Positions 41,691-51,110 of a stretch of 64,000 nt of DNA are shown here, piece after piece. The stretch comes from Haemophilus_A paraphrohaemolyticus_A. Its GTDB lineage: Bacteria > Pseudomonadota > Gammaproteobacteria > Enterobacterales > Pasteurellaceae. Where the stretch lies: the NCBI RefSeq assembly GCF_003253115.1, contig NZ_QEQF01000001.1, forward strand, positions 248,001-312,000, given 5' to 3'. Made by a program: the position numbers and the translations under genes. Numbering within the stretch: position 1 is the first letter of the stretch; every line of letters begins with the position of its first letter. The notes under the pieces were generated by a model that saw only the letters and a list, made by a program, of their open reading frames with translations, was not told where the DNA came from and did no database searches.

Positions 41691-43208
41691 TTATTCGATA
41701 TTCAATTGCAAATCAATCATCGCTAACTGTTTTTGCTCATCCAAGAGATCGGCTTGCACCAATGGATTTTCGTTCAAATATCCATTTTCAAATTGTAACT
41801 GCCATTCGTTTTGATTGATGCTCAGATTTAAATCCGCGGGCATCACGCTTGCTTGTCGGGAGCGGTTGAATAACACTGCCAAGCGGAATAATCGTAGCAA
41901 GGTTAAAATATCACGGTATTGATAACGGCTGGTACTACGCAAATCACTCTTCTTAAAACCTTTCAAATGGAAACTCATTAAGGTTGCTAACAAGGCTTGT
42001 TGCTCATCATCAAAGCCTGCCAGCGTTGCATTGGAAATAATATATGCCGAATGTTTATTCACATTGTTGTGGTTAATGACGATCCCAATTTCGTGCAATA
42101 AACTTGCCCATTTAATCAGCTCGCGAAGCTCGGAAATTTGCTGACGGTTTTTCCATACTTTCACTTGGTCAAATAATGAAAGTGCCGTATATTCAACACG
42201 GTGAGCTTGAGCTTTATCAATATTAAATTGAATAGCTAACGCCTGTGCAGTACGTTGGCGAATGTCGTCCACTTGGAAATATTTTTCCAAACCATACATT
42301 AACCCCTCACGTAATGCTCCATCGGAATAACGCATACTTTCAATTTTAAACGTGTGGAATAATGCCAATAAGATCGCCAAACCAGGCACTAGCACATCAG
42401 CTCGTTCTTCAATCAAACCTTTAAGCTGAATTTCTTTTAGCGAATTAAATTTTAAGCAGGCTTGAATAATGTTTTTTAAGCGTTTTTCGGTAATCAAACC
42501 ATCATGAAAACCATTTGAAATTAACACTTTAGAAACAGTTTTGATTGTGCCAGATGATCCCAACACATGTTGCCAACCAAGTGAACAATATTCGGTTTCT
42601 AAATCTTCTAATTTTTCCATCGCCAGCTGATACGCTGATTGGAAACGTGCTTCACTCAATTCACCTTGTGGAAAAAATCGCTTAGCAAAACTCACGCAGC
42701 CCATATGTCGGCTTTCAGCACGAATTGGTGTGAAATCATCGCCAATGGTCATTTCAGTTGAACCACCACCAATATCCACCACTAATTTTCTGCCTTTTTC
42801 AGGTTGGGTATGGCTGACGCCTGAATAGATAAGGCGGGCTTCATCTTGCCCAGAAATGATTTGAATAGGGAAAGGAAAAACTGCTTGCGCCTGTTTCAAA
42901 AACTCATCATTGTTTAATGCACGGCGCAGAGTATAAGTGCCGACCACTTTCACATTTTCAGCAGAAAAACCTTGTAAACGATCAGCAAAAAGCGATAAAC
43001 AAGCCAATCCGCGATTCATCGCTTCTTGATTTAAAATACGATTTTCATCTAAACCATCCGCCAATCGAACGCGGCGTTTTAGGCGAGAAAGAACTTGAAT
43101 TGAGCCATTCACAATTCGAGCGACAATCATATGAAAGCTATTCGAACCAAGATCGATAGCAGCAAATTCGCGAGGCTGTTCGGCAGGCGTTCGGGTTTCC
43201 ACAGGCAT
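41691..43208 (-). CDS. ppx: Exopolyphosphatase
   Basis: Ppx/GppA-family phosphatase that removes phosphate from polyphosphate chain ends, 505 residues. EFAAIDLGSNSFHMIVARIV at the N-terminus and DIGGGSTEM are the nucleotide/phosphate-binding loops, and SDGALREGLMYGLE is the third motif. The C-terminal HD-like helical domain is present (HEIGIVINHNNVNKHSAYII). The length and sequence fit Ppx better than GppA. No polyphosphate kinase gene lies next to it. Confidence 0.92.
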   Translation of the reverse strand: MPVETRTPAEQPREFAAIDLGSNSFHMIVARIVNGSIQVLSRLKRRVRLADGLDENRILNQEAMNRGLACLSLFADRLQGFSAENVKVVGTYTLRRALNNDEFLKQAQAVFPFPIQIISGQDEARLIYSGVSHTQPEKGRKLVVDIGGGSTEMTIGDDFTPIRAESRHMGCVSFAKRFFPQGELSEARFQSAYQLAMEKLEDLETEYCSLGWQHVLGSSGTIKTVSKVLISNGFHDGLITEKRLKNIIQACLKFNSLKEIQLKGLIEERADVLVPGLAILLALFHTFKIESMRYSDGALREGLMYGLEKYFQVDDIRQRTAQALAIQFNIDKAQAHRVEYTALSLFDQVKVWKNRQQISELRELIKWASLLHEIGIVINHNNVNKHSAYIISNATLAGFDDEQQALLATLMSFHLKGFKKSDLRSTSRYQYRDILTLLRLFRLAVLFNRSRQASVMPADLNLSINQNEWQLQFENGYLNENPLVQADLLDEQKQLAMIDLQLNIE

Positions 43209-43437
43209 TAAACTTTCCTTAAAAGGTAAAAATAGAAAATATAAGAAATAAAAGTAGCTTAAATTGTACCATTTTTTAAACTAAACAGGATAAAGATCTC
43301 TTTTGAGTTTGTAAATTTCACGATTTATTTGTTTAAAAACAGATTCTATGAGAAAAAATTTTGACGAATGGAGCTAAAAGGTCTAGGATTTAGGCAGTTT
43401 TATCATTGTTCTTTCCATTAAGTTAGAGGATATTTTT

Positions 43438-43767
43438 ATGTCAGACGCACAAAAACAATCTTTCCAAGATATGTTGGACTACGTTCACCTATATCGCCTA
43501 AAAAACAAGCTACACCGTGAAACAGCAGACAACGATCGTAAAATCCGCGACAACCAAAAACGTGTGTTATTGCTAGATAACTTATCACAATATATCACCG
43601 ATGAAATGAGCGTAGCGGAAATTCGTGCGATTATTGCAAATATGCGTGATGACTACGAAAACCGCGTGGATGACTATATGATTCGCAATGCCGAGCTTTC
43701 AAAACAACGCCGTGAAATTCGTCAAAAAATGGCATCACATAAACAAGCACCAACAAAAAAAGATTAA
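43438..43767 (+). CDS. tmaR: PTS polar-localisation protein TmaR (DUF496, YeeX)
   Basis: Small coiled-coil protein of 109 residues closely matching YeeX: KIRDNQKRVLLLDNLSQYI and DDYENRVDDYMIRNAELSKQ are the family core. In E. coli TmaR gathers PTS enzyme I at the cell pole and tunes sugar uptake. It is not next to a PTS gene here. Start ATG after TTAGAGGATATTTTT. A strong terminator follows. Confidence 0.94.
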   Translation: MSDAQKQSFQDMLDYVHLYRLKNKLHRETADNDRKIRDNQKRVLLLDNLSQYITDEMSVAEIRAIIANMRDDYENRVDDYMIRNAELSKQRREIRQKMASHKQAPTKKD

Positions 43768-43783
43768 TTTACATATCCTTACT

Positions 43784-43847
43784 CAAGCGGTCGTTTTCCT
43801 CTTAATTTTGCAAAAGAGAAGAAAAATTTGACCGCTTATTTTTTTAC
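43784..43847 (+). terminator. tmaR terminator
   Basis: AAGCGGTC and GACCGCTT pair around a longer loop; a run of seven T follows. The stem is made of two inverted uptake-type words. Confidence 0.8.
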
Positions 43848-43934
43848 TTTCAGTTTCTTTCTGTTCAATCCTTAAGCATTTCTTTGCTTTTTCAGAATTT
43901 TCCCTTGACACTTACTCAAAATCACGTATGTTAG

Positions 43935-44115
43935 GTCTAAGTTTTCGCTAGACAAACGTTTGCGAAACAGAGAGGCGCAACACTCAGGCAGATTAATTCT
44001 AGGCAACTAGGGCCGTTTGACGATTAATTGATGGGAGTGCTTGCCGAGGTGTGAATTCACTAGACTGGAATGAACATCGGCTAGGTCAGGTTGAATCCTA
44101 CTAGCTGTCATTTAA
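43935..44115 (+). ncRNA. Lysine riboswitch (L box) upstream of lysC
   Basis: The stretch holds the conserved lysine-riboswitch blocks: AGAGGCGC near 43970, GGGAGTGCTTGCCGAGGTG near 44033, and ACATCGGCTAGGTCAGGTTGAATCCTACTAGCTGTCA at the 3' end in shortened form (key blocks CGGCTAGGTC and CTAGCTGTC). It precedes lysC by about 120 bases. Lysine binding should reduce lysC expression. Confidence 0.93.
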
Positions 44116-44143
44116 ATCTCGTTTAAAGCGATTTTAAATGGAG
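44107..44143 (+). promoter_or_regulatory. Expression-platform hairpin after the lysine riboswitch
   Basis: CATTTAAATCTCG and CGATTTTAAATG form an AT-rich hairpin just after the aptamer, without a classical T-run, so the exact control mode (termination or sequestering of a start) is unclear. Confidence 0.45.
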
Positions 44144-44235
44144 TGCTCTGATGGAATGGCTCGCCCACAAATCTACTCAATTTCCTTTCGAATCACTAAA
44201 ATCACAACATCATCCCTTAATAGGAAATTTTTATT

Positions 44236-45585
44236 ATGTCTAAACTTTCTGTGGCTAAATTTGGTGGTACAAGTGTCGCTAATTTTGAAGCGATGTCATT
44301 ATGTGCAAATATTATCACTCAAGATCCAAACACTCGCGTTGTGGTGTTATCTGCATCTGCTGGCGTAACCAACTATTTAGTTGAGCTCGCAAACGGTTGT
44401 GAAAAAGCTCGCCGCGATGAAATCATTGCAGCCGTTCGCACCATTCAATACAACATCATCGAAAAATTACAACACCAAGCCGAGATTTCAGCCCAAATTG
44501 ATGAATTATTAGCTCGCATTGAAGCACTCGCTGAATCTGCAAGCCTTGCTACTTCAACTGCCCTTGCGGATGAGCTGATCTCTCACGGCGAGATGATGTC
44601 TACCAAAATCTTCACCCAATTATGTGCTGAACGTAACTATACTACCGTTTGGGTAGATGTGCGTGAAATCGTTGCAACCAATAGCCACTATGGTAAAGCG
44701 GCACCAAACGATGAAAAAACCAAATTACAATCTGATGCGATTTTAAAACCGCTTATCGCAGCAGGCAAAGTAGCAATTACACAAGGCTTTATCGGTCGTG
44801 ATGATGAAGGCAAAACTACCACATTAGGCCGTGGCGGCTCAGACTACTCTGCTGCACTTTTAGCGGAAATATTAAACGCAGACGATGTGTTAATCTGGAC
44901 TGATGTACCAGGCATCTATACCACAGACCCTCGCGTTGAACCAAATGCAAAACGTATCGACACTATGGCATTTAATGAAGCCGCTGAAATGGCAACCTTT
45001 GGTGCAAAAGTGCTTCACCCTGCAACCTTACTGCCTGCTGTGCGTAGTAATATCCCAGTATTCGTTGGTTCAAGCAAAGCACCAGAACAAGGTGGTACTT
45101 GGGTAACGCGTGATCCACAACCACGCCCAACTTTCCGAGCAATTGCTTTACGTCGCAATCAAACCTTACTCACGCTTTCAAGCCTTTCAATGCTTCACGC
45201 TAAAGGTTTCTTAGCGAATGTATTCGCCATTTTAGCGAAACACAACATTTCTGTAGATGTAATTACCACCTCAGAAGTAAGCATCGCATTAACGCTAGAT
45301 AAAACAGGTTCAGCTTCAACAGGTGCAGAGATGCTTTCTCAAGATTTATTAGACGAATTAAGAGAACTCTGCCACGTTCAAGTAGAAAACGACTTAGCTT
45401 TAGTGGCGATTATTGGTAATAACTTGCACACCCAAGCAGGCGTGGCAAAACAGTTATTCCACCAATTAGAAGGCTTTAATATCCGCTTAATCAGCTATGG
45501 GGCAAGCACGAATAACGTTTGCACCCTAGTGAAAAATGATGAAGCTGATGATGTTGTACGTGCATTACACGCAGGATTGTTCTAA
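44236..45585 (+). CDS. lysC: Lysine-sensitive aspartokinase III
   Basis: First enzyme of the lysine/threonine/methionine pathway (aspartate to aspartyl phosphate). The 449 residues match monofunctional AK-III. KFGGTSVANFEAM marks the ATP site and RGGSDYSAALLAE the aspartate site; two C-terminal ACT domains follow (TLSSLSMLHAKGFLANVF and VAIIGNNLHTQAGVAKQLF). It is regulated by the lysine riboswitch in its leader and probably also by feedback at the ACT domains. Confidence 0.97.
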   Translation: MSKLSVAKFGGTSVANFEAMSLCANIITQDPNTRVVVLSASAGVTNYLVELANGCEKARRDEIIAAVRTIQYNIIEKLQHQAEISAQIDELLARIEALAESASLATSTALADELISHGEMMSTKIFTQLCAERNYTTVWVDVREIVATNSHYGKAAPNDEKTKLQSDAILKPLIAAGKVAITQGFIGRDDEGKTTTLGRGGSDYSAALLAEILNADDVLIWTDVPGIYTTDPRVEPNAKRIDTMAFNEAAEMATFGAKVLHPATLLPAVRSNIPVFVGSSKAPEQGGTWVTRDPQPRPTFRAIALRRNQTLLTLSSLSMLHAKGFLANVFAILAKHNISVDVITTSEVSIALTLDKTGSASTGAEMLSQDLLDELRELCHVQVENDLALVAIIGNNLHTQAGVAKQLFHQLEGFNIRLISYGASTNNVCTLVKNDEADDVVRALHAGLF

Positions 45586-45601
45586 TTCCTAAAATAACTA
45601 A

Positions 45602-45640
45602 GCGGTGATATTGTGCAAAAGTTTTTCGAAATATCACCGC
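45602..45640. terminator. Bidirectional terminator between lysC and yciH
   Basis: Perfect stem GCGGTGATAT / ATATCACCGC between convergent genes. Confidence 0.8.
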
Positions 45641-45653
45641 CTGTTTATTGAAA

Positions 45654-45965
45654 TCAACCACCCGCTAGCTTTACTTTAAAACCTTTCTGTTCTAAAACTT
45701 GTTTAAGTAATTCTCGGTTATCGCCTTGGATTTCAATCGTACCATTTTTTACTGAACCACCTACGCCACTGCGTTTCTTGAGTTCTGCAGCAAGCTGTTT
45801 TAACTCAGTATCTTCTAAATCTAACCCTGTGATAATGCAAACACCTTTACCTTTTCGACCGCTTGTTTGGCGTTGAATGCGGGCGATGCCATCACCTTTT
45901 GGGCGTTCTTCTTTGGTTTTTTCTGGCTTAATTCTGCCTGTTTCTGTTGAATAGACTAATGTCAT
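45654..45965 (-). CDS. yciH: SUI1/eIF1-like translation factor YciH
   Basis: Bacterial homologue of initiation factor eIF1 (SUI1 fold), 103 residues from the ATG at 45965, which follows ATAGGAATTATT; the upstream extension of the frame crosses the hairpin at 45995-46014 and is not used. GDGIARIQRQTSGRKGKGV and the C-terminal KNGTIEIQGDNRELL are family hallmarks. It lies at the end of the lapA-lapB-pyrF-yciH run, a conserved order. Confidence 0.93.
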   Translation of the reverse strand: MTLVYSTETGRIKPEKTKEERPKGDGIARIQRQTSGRKGKGVCIITGLDLEDTELKQLAAELKKRSGVGGSVKNGTIEIQGDNRELLKQVLEQKGFKVKLAGG

Positions 45966-45992
45966 AATAATTCCTATAAATGGCTCAGATAA

Positions 45993-46016
45993 AAATCCCC
46001 TCAAGCGAGGGGATAA
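45993..46016 (-). terminator. Terminator-like hairpin between pyrF and yciH
   Basis: Stem ATCCCCTC / GAGGGGAT; on the minus strand it is followed by TTTTTATC, so part of the operon transcripts may end before yciH. Confidence 0.75.
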
Positions 46017-46040
46017 GTAAGTTTTTTTGATTATGCGAAA

Positions 46041-46733
46041 TTATGCAATACTTGCGTTAATGCTTTTAAGTACCGCAAGTGGATCTTCTGCCTGAGTAAT
46101 TGGGCGACCGATGACAAGGAAATCTGACCCCGTTTCAATCGCTTGTTTTGGTGTCATCACACGGCGTTGATCACCAAAATCACTTCCTTCAGGGCGAATA
46201 CCTGGGGTAACAAGTTTGAAATCTTTACCACAGTGTGTACGTAATACTTCTACTTCTTGTGGTGAACAAACTACGCCATCACAGCCCGCACGTTGAGCCA
46301 AGTGGGCTAAGCGGATTACTTGCTCCATTGGCGAAGCGTTAATGCCGATTTGTAACAAGTCTAAATCTTCCATACTGGTTAATACGGTAACCGCAATCAA
46401 TAATGGAGCATCCTTACCGTATGGTTCAAGAATTTTACGAGCCTGTTCCATCATCGCTAAACCGCCAGAAGCATGAAGATCAACCATCCATACACCTAAG
46501 TCTGCTGCCGAACGCACCGCACGAGCCACAGTGTTTGGAATATCGTGATATTTTAAATCTAGGAACACATCAAACTTACGTTCGTGGAGTTGTTTCACAA
46601 AATTTGTGCCGAGCGTAGTAAACATTTCTTTGCCTACTTTAAGGCGACAAAGTGAAGGATCAACTTGATCCACAAAATTCAGAGCTTCACGCTCTGTTTC
46701 ATAGTCAAGTGCAACAATAACTTTATTATTCAT
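46041..46733 (-). CDS. pyrF: Orotidine 5'-phosphate decarboxylase
   Basis: Last step of de novo UMP synthesis, 230 residues. The catalytic Lys-Asp network lies in FLDLKYHDIPNTV. The phosphate-binding end IRPEGSDFGDQRRVMTP is intact. The gene is 11 bases downstream of lapB and precedes yciH on the minus strand. Confidence 0.97.
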   Translation of the reverse strand: MNNKVIVALDYETEREALNFVDQVDPSLCRLKVGKEMFTTLGTNFVKQLHERKFDVFLDLKYHDIPNTVARAVRSAADLGVWMVDLHASGGLAMMEQARKILEPYGKDAPLLIAVTVLTSMEDLDLLQIGINASPMEQVIRLAHLAQRAGCDGVVCSPQEVEVLRTHCGKDFKLVTPGIRPEGSDFGDQRRVMTPKQAIETGSDFLVIGRPITQAEDPLAVLKSINASIA

Positions 46734-46744
46734 AAAAACTCCAA

Positions 46745-47941
46745 TTAGTGAGATTGTGGTTCAATACTGTATGTAGCTTTAATCGTTTCCCAGTGACGAC
46801 AAGATGGACAATACCAGCTTAAACGGTAACTATGGTAGCCACAATTTGAACAACGATATTTAAAACTTTTTTTAATCTGCTCGCCGACCATATTATGCAG
46901 CAAAACCAAACTCTCTTTACCACTCCCCTCTTCCGCTTCGTTAATTTGGTAATAGATAAAACGATGGAAAGTAAGCATATTCGGGAACTGACGTAATTGC
47001 TGATATAACTTGGATTGTGCTGCAATTTTACCATCTTTTTCATCAATCAATTGCGTTAATGCTAAATCAACATTTGGATTCTGCTTTGCCTGATTTGCTT
47101 TAATTAAAAAGAGCTCATAGCCAGAGAGATCATTTAATTCTAAATAGCAATGTTTAATCTTATCTAGTACTTCGCCAATATAATCAACATTTTGGCTAAG
47201 GACCGCTTCGTAATAATCTGCTGCTAAACGAAATTGCTTATTTTCTAGGTGAAAATCGCCTAATAGCATAGAGGCTCTAGAACAACTCGGCAAATGGAAT
47301 AATGCTTTATTTAGGGCATCCAAAAAAACTTTTTGATCATCATTTTTGACCGCTTGTGCATATTCACAATAATAATGAGCTAATGGGGTTTTATCAGACT
47401 CAGGCGAAATTTGCAACAATTTTTCCGAAACATTTATTGCCTTTTTCCACTCTTTGGTTTTTTGATAAATGGTCATTAATTGTGTAAGAGAATTGACTGC
47501 AAAATCAGGCTCATCAAGCAGTAAAATATAGTAATTTTCTGCACGGTCATAAAAACCTGCCGCTAAGAAATCTTTCGCAAGTTGCTGCTTTGCTAATAAT
47601 TTCTGCTCAATAGAATAATCTGGACTAACATCTATTGCTTGATGGATGCGTAAAGCACGATCAACTTCACCACGTGAACGGAATAAATTGCCTAATGTTA
47701 ATTCCGCTTCGAATTGTGACTCTTGAGAAATTTGATTTTCAGACTCTTGCTTTTGTAACATTGAAAGAAAAAGATCAACCGCTTTTTCTTGTTGATTAGA
47801 TAATAGGAAGTTTAATCCCGTCACATAGTCACGGGAAAATTGATTTTGAACGGTCTCTTGATCCTTTTTGGCACTTCTCCGCCCCATATACCAACCATAG
47901 AGGGCCGCAACTGGAAGTAAAAGGAACAATAATTCAAGCAT
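46745..47941 (-). CDS. lapB: Lipopolysaccharide assembly protein LapB
   Basis: Inner-membrane TPR protein that brings LpxC to FtsH for degradation and so balances LPS and phospholipid synthesis. The 398-residue product has an N-terminal membrane anchor (LELLFLLLPVAALYGWYMGRR) and tetratricopeptide repeats. The C-terminal rubredoxin-like metal site has two Cys pairs (CSNCGYH, CPSCRHW). It overlaps lapA by one base. Confidence 0.95.
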   Translation of the reverse strand: MLELLFLLLPVAALYGWYMGRRSAKKDQETVQNQFSRDYVTGLNFLLSNQQEKAVDLFLSMLQKQESENQISQESQFEAELTLGNLFRSRGEVDRALRIHQAIDVSPDYSIEQKLLAKQQLAKDFLAAGFYDRAENYYILLLDEPDFAVNSLTQLMTIYQKTKEWKKAINVSEKLLQISPESDKTPLAHYYCEYAQAVKNDDQKVFLDALNKALFHLPSCSRASMLLGDFHLENKQFRLAADYYEAVLSQNVDYIGEVLDKIKHCYLELNDLSGYELFLIKANQAKQNPNVDLALTQLIDEKDGKIAAQSKLYQQLRQFPNMLTFHRFIYYQINEAEEGSGKESLVLLHNMVGEQIKKSFKYRCSNCGYHSYRLSWYCPSCRHWETIKATYSIEPQSH

Positions 47942-48228
47942 TATTCAGCCTTAGGCGAGGTCAGTTCTGTAATTTGCTGAGATTGGCGTTTCACACGGCG
48001 ATTTAATGCAATATTTTGCAGTTTCACTTTAAGATAGAAAATACCTGTAATCAACCAACCTAAAATTAACCCAAATCCAAATAAGATGGCAACAAGAGTA
48101 GATAAACGTAATTCGCTTTGTGCAATAACATAGTTAAATGTAATGAGCTGATCATTATTTGCCCCAATGGTAATACCCACTAGAATTACCGCTAATGCAA
48201 TCACAAAACCTAAAATATACTTAATCAT
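47941..48228 (-). CDS. lapA: Lipopolysaccharide assembly protein LapA
   Basis: Small inner-membrane protein (DUF1049) of 95 residues with two hydrophobic segments (YILGFVIALAVILVGITIGA and LVAILFGFGLILGWLITGIF) and a cytoplasmic basic tail, a partner of LapB. The ATG at 48228 has the ribosome site GAGGG at proper distance; the first ATG of the frame (48240) overlaps that site and is less likely. Confidence 0.92.
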   Translation of the reverse strand: MIKYILGFVIALAVILVGITIGANNDQLITFNYVIAQSELRLSTLVAILFGFGLILGWLITGIFYLKVKLQNIALNRRVKRQSQQITELTSPKAE

Positions 48229-48247
48229 CTCTACCCTCATTTAAAAA

Positions 48248-48529
48248 TTAGACTAAATCAACGCACTCTTTAAGTTTTTTTCCTGCCTTGAAATGTACTA
48301 CTGTTTTAGCTTCAAGTTTAACACTCTCTCCGCTTTTAGGATTACGAGCAACTCTACCCTCTCTATCACGTATAGAAAAACTACCAAATCCTCGAATTTC
48401 AATACGTTCACCCATTGCTAATGCAGAAACCATTTTTTCTAAAATTTCATTAGCCCCTTCTTCAACTAAATTAGAAGGAAGTAATAGATTAAGCGTTGTT
48501 AAGTTAGCCACTAATTCTGACTTAGTCAT
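48248..48529 (-). CDS. ihfB: Integration host factor beta subunit
   Basis: DNA-bending nucleoid protein, 93 residues, partner of IHF alpha. MTKSELVANL at the N-terminus, GFGSFSIRDREGRVARNPKSG in the beta-arm (key residues RNPKSG with the intercalating Pro), and the family length all fit IhfB rather than HU. It follows rpsA and precedes lapA, the conserved order. Confidence 0.95.
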   Translation of the reverse strand: MTKSELVANLTTLNLLLPSNLVEEGANEILEKMVSALAMGERIEIRGFGSFSIRDREGRVARNPKSGESVKLEAKTVVHFKAGKKLKECVDLV

Positions 48530-48611
48530 ATTTTCTATCCTATGAACTAATTATATTTAAATATTTCTATTTACTTAAATATAATCAGTCGTTGCGATAT
48601 ACCTCGTAACT

Positions 48612-48642
48612 AAGCGGATATGCTGAAACACATATCCGCCTT
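48612..48642 (-). terminator. Hairpin between rpsA and ihfB
   Basis: Stem AAGCGGATATG / CATATCCGCCTT without a T-run; it may be a partial terminator or processing site. Confidence 0.45.
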
Positions 48643-48662
48643 GATTACACTAGAAGTGTGAA

Positions 48663-50327
48663 TTATTCACCTTTAGCTTGAGCAAATGCTGCAGCCATTG
48701 CGTTTGGTACTTCAACTTCTTGTTTGTTCACTTGAGCGATTGCTGCTGATTCTTCAGCTTCAGCTTTCGCACGAACAGATAAGTTGATTACGCGTGCTTT
48801 ACGATCAACACCAGTGAATTTCGCTTCAATTACATCACCTACAGAGATTACTGAAGTGACGTCTTCTACGCGGTCAAGAGTTGCTTCGTTTGCACGGATG
48901 AAACCTTCAACGCCACCTTCTAATTCAACAGAAAGACCTTTAGCATCTACTGCTGTTACTTTACCTGCAACGATTGCACCTTTTTTGGTTGAATCGATGA
49001 AGTTAGTGAATGGGTCTGAGTTTAATTGTTTGATACCTAAAGAGATACGCTCTTTTACTGCATCAACTTGTAAAACAACCGCTTCTACTTCGTCACCTTT
49101 TTTGTAGTTACGAACTGCTTCTTCACCTTGAACATCCCAAGAGATGTCAGATAAGTGAACTAAACCATCAATACCACCTTCTAAACCGATGAAGATACCG
49201 AAGTCTGTGATTGATTTGATTTTACCTGAAACTTTATCACCTTTGTTGTGAGTTTCAGCGAAGTGTTCCCATGGGTTAGCTTTGCATTGTTTTAAACCTA
49301 ATGAGATACGACGACGTTCTTCATCTACTTCAAGTACCATTACTTCAACCACATCACCAACGCTTACTACTTTAGATGGGTGGATGTTTTTGTTAGTCCA
49401 ATCCATTTCAGAAACGTGAACTAAACCTTCAACACCGTCTAAGATTTCAACGAAACAGCCATAATCTGTTAAGTTAGTTACTTTACCAGTTAATTTGCTA
49501 TTTACTGGATGGTTTTGTGCGATTGCACCCCATGGATCTTGGCCTAATTGTTTTAAGCCTAATGATACACGAGTTTTCTCTTTGTCGAATTTAAGAACTT
49601 TAACAGTTACTTCTTGACCTACTGTAACCACTTCGCTTGGGTGTTTAACACGTTTCCATGCCATATCTGTGATGTGTAATAAACCATCAACACCACCTAA
49701 ATCTACGAATGCACCGTAGTCAGTTAAGTTCTTAACGATACCTTTAACTTCTGAACCTTCAACTAAGTTTGCTAATACTTCTTCACGATCAGCTGAGTTA
49801 GTTGTTTCGATTACTGCACGACGTGATACAACCACGTTGTTACGTTTCTGGTCTAATTTGATTACTTTAAGTTCTAAAGTTTGACCTTCAAGATTTAAAG
49901 AATCACGAACTGGACGAACATCTACTAATGAACCTGGTAAGAATGCACGAACACCGTTTAATTCAACAGTAAAACCACCTTTCACTTTACCATTTACGTA
50001 ACCTGTAACAGTTGCTTGTTCTTCGAATGCTTTTTCTAATGCAATCCAAGCTTCGTTACGTTTTGCATCACCACGAGAAACAACCGTTTCACCGAAACCG
50101 TCGTCTGTTGCTTTTAACACAACATCAACTTGATCGCCAACTTGAACTTCTAATTCACCTTGTGCGTTCGTGAACTCTGATGCTTCGATACGTGATTCAG
50201 ATTTGAAACCAGTATCAACGATTACATAACCTTTTTCGATAGCGACTACGGTACCTTTAATAACAGAACCTAAACGAGCTTCGTTTGAAAAGAATTCTTC
50301 AAGTAGTTGAGCAAAATTTTCTGACAT
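48663..50327 (-). CDS. rpsA: Ribosomal protein bS1
   Basis: mRNA-binding protein of the small ribosomal subunit, 554 residues from the ATG at 50327 (ribosome site AAGAAG). Six S1 (OB-fold) repeats follow each other (for example VEGLVHVSEMDWTNKNIHPS and IDGLVHLSDISWD). The open frame reaches 30 codons further upstream, but the start MSENFAQLLEEF matches bS1 proteins. Located between cmk and ihfB as in E. coli. Confidence 0.97.
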   Translation of the reverse strand: MSENFAQLLEEFFSNEARLGSVIKGTVVAIEKGYVIVDTGFKSESRIEASEFTNAQGELEVQVGDQVDVVLKATDDGFGETVVSRGDAKRNEAWIALEKAFEEQATVTGYVNGKVKGGFTVELNGVRAFLPGSLVDVRPVRDSLNLEGQTLELKVIKLDQKRNNVVVSRRAVIETTNSADREEVLANLVEGSEVKGIVKNLTDYGAFVDLGGVDGLLHITDMAWKRVKHPSEVVTVGQEVTVKVLKFDKEKTRVSLGLKQLGQDPWGAIAQNHPVNSKLTGKVTNLTDYGCFVEILDGVEGLVHVSEMDWTNKNIHPSKVVSVGDVVEVMVLEVDEERRRISLGLKQCKANPWEHFAETHNKGDKVSGKIKSITDFGIFIGLEGGIDGLVHLSDISWDVQGEEAVRNYKKGDEVEAVVLQVDAVKERISLGIKQLNSDPFTNFIDSTKKGAIVAGKVTAVDAKGLSVELEGGVEGFIRANEATLDRVEDVTSVISVGDVIEAKFTGVDRKARVINLSVRAKAEAEESAAIAQVNKQEVEVPNAMAAAFAQAKGE

Positions 50328-50423
50328 AATTTTCTTCTTAAATAAAAATAAACTTCCACCTAACATCCTGTTAAATGGGGTTGGTAATAAAAGCAAAACA
50401 ATCCTTGTTTTACTCAAGAAAAA

Positions 50424-51095
50424 CTAAAGACCTTTGGAAGAAATATATTCCAAGGCTTGACGAATGACTTCATCAATCGATAAATGCGTTGAATCTAATA
50501 CTAACGCATCTTTCGCTGGAACAAGAGGCGCAACCGCTCGATTTCTATCGCGATAATCACGCTCTTTAATTTCACCCAAAATCTGTTCAAAATTAGCATT
50601 AAATCCTTTCAATTGCAACTGTTTTACACGTCTTTTTGCACGTTCTTCTGCACTTGCATCTAAAAAGAGCTTAATTTGAGCTTCTGGAAAAACAATCGTC
50701 CCCATATCACGCCCATCTGCCACCAAACCTTTTTCACAGGCAAAATTACGCTGGCGTTGTAGCAACGCTTCACGCACTTTTGGAAAAGCTGCAACTTTAG
50801 AGGCATTCTGACCCGCTTCCGCCGTACGAATTTGGTCACCCACATTTTCGCCATCTAAAATTACATTTACTTCGCCATTATCAGGTACAAATTGCACATT
50901 CAAATTACGCCCAACTTCCGCCACTGCATCTTCATTTTCTAAATTCACTTGCTTTTTTAGTGCATCTAATGCCGTAATACGATAAATCGCCCCAGAATCT
51001 AAAAAATCAAAGCCTAACTTTTCGGCTAAAGCATAGCAAAGTGTTCCTTTACCCGCGCCACTCGGACCATCTACAGTAATAATCACATTTTTCAT
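50424..51095 (-). CDS. cmk: Cytidylate kinase
   Basis: Phosphorylates CMP and dCMP, 223 residues. The P-loop is VDGPSGAGKGTLCYALA near residue 8, and DGRDMGTIVFP is the CMP-binding motif. The ATG at 51095 has AAAGG eight bases ahead; an ATG two codons upstream lies too close to that site. It is upstream of rpsA on the same strand. Confidence 0.95.
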   Translation of the reverse strand: MKNVIITVDGPSGAGKGTLCYALAEKLGFDFLDSGAIYRITALDALKKQVNLENEDAVAEVGRNLNVQFVPDNGEVNVILDGENVGDQIRTAEAGQNASKVAAFPKVREALLQRQRNFACEKGLVADGRDMGTIVFPEAQIKLFLDASAEERAKRRVKQLQLKGFNANFEQILGEIKERDYRDRNRAVAPLVPAKDALVLDSTHLSIDEVIRQALEYISSKGL

Positions 51096-51110
51096 TATCA
51101 TTGCCTTTTA

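Noticed and set aside
44138..44368. Open frame starting in the lysC leader
   Set aside because: It overlaps lysC in another frame; leader peptide control is not needed given the clear lysine riboswitch, and the peptide shows no run of Lys codons.
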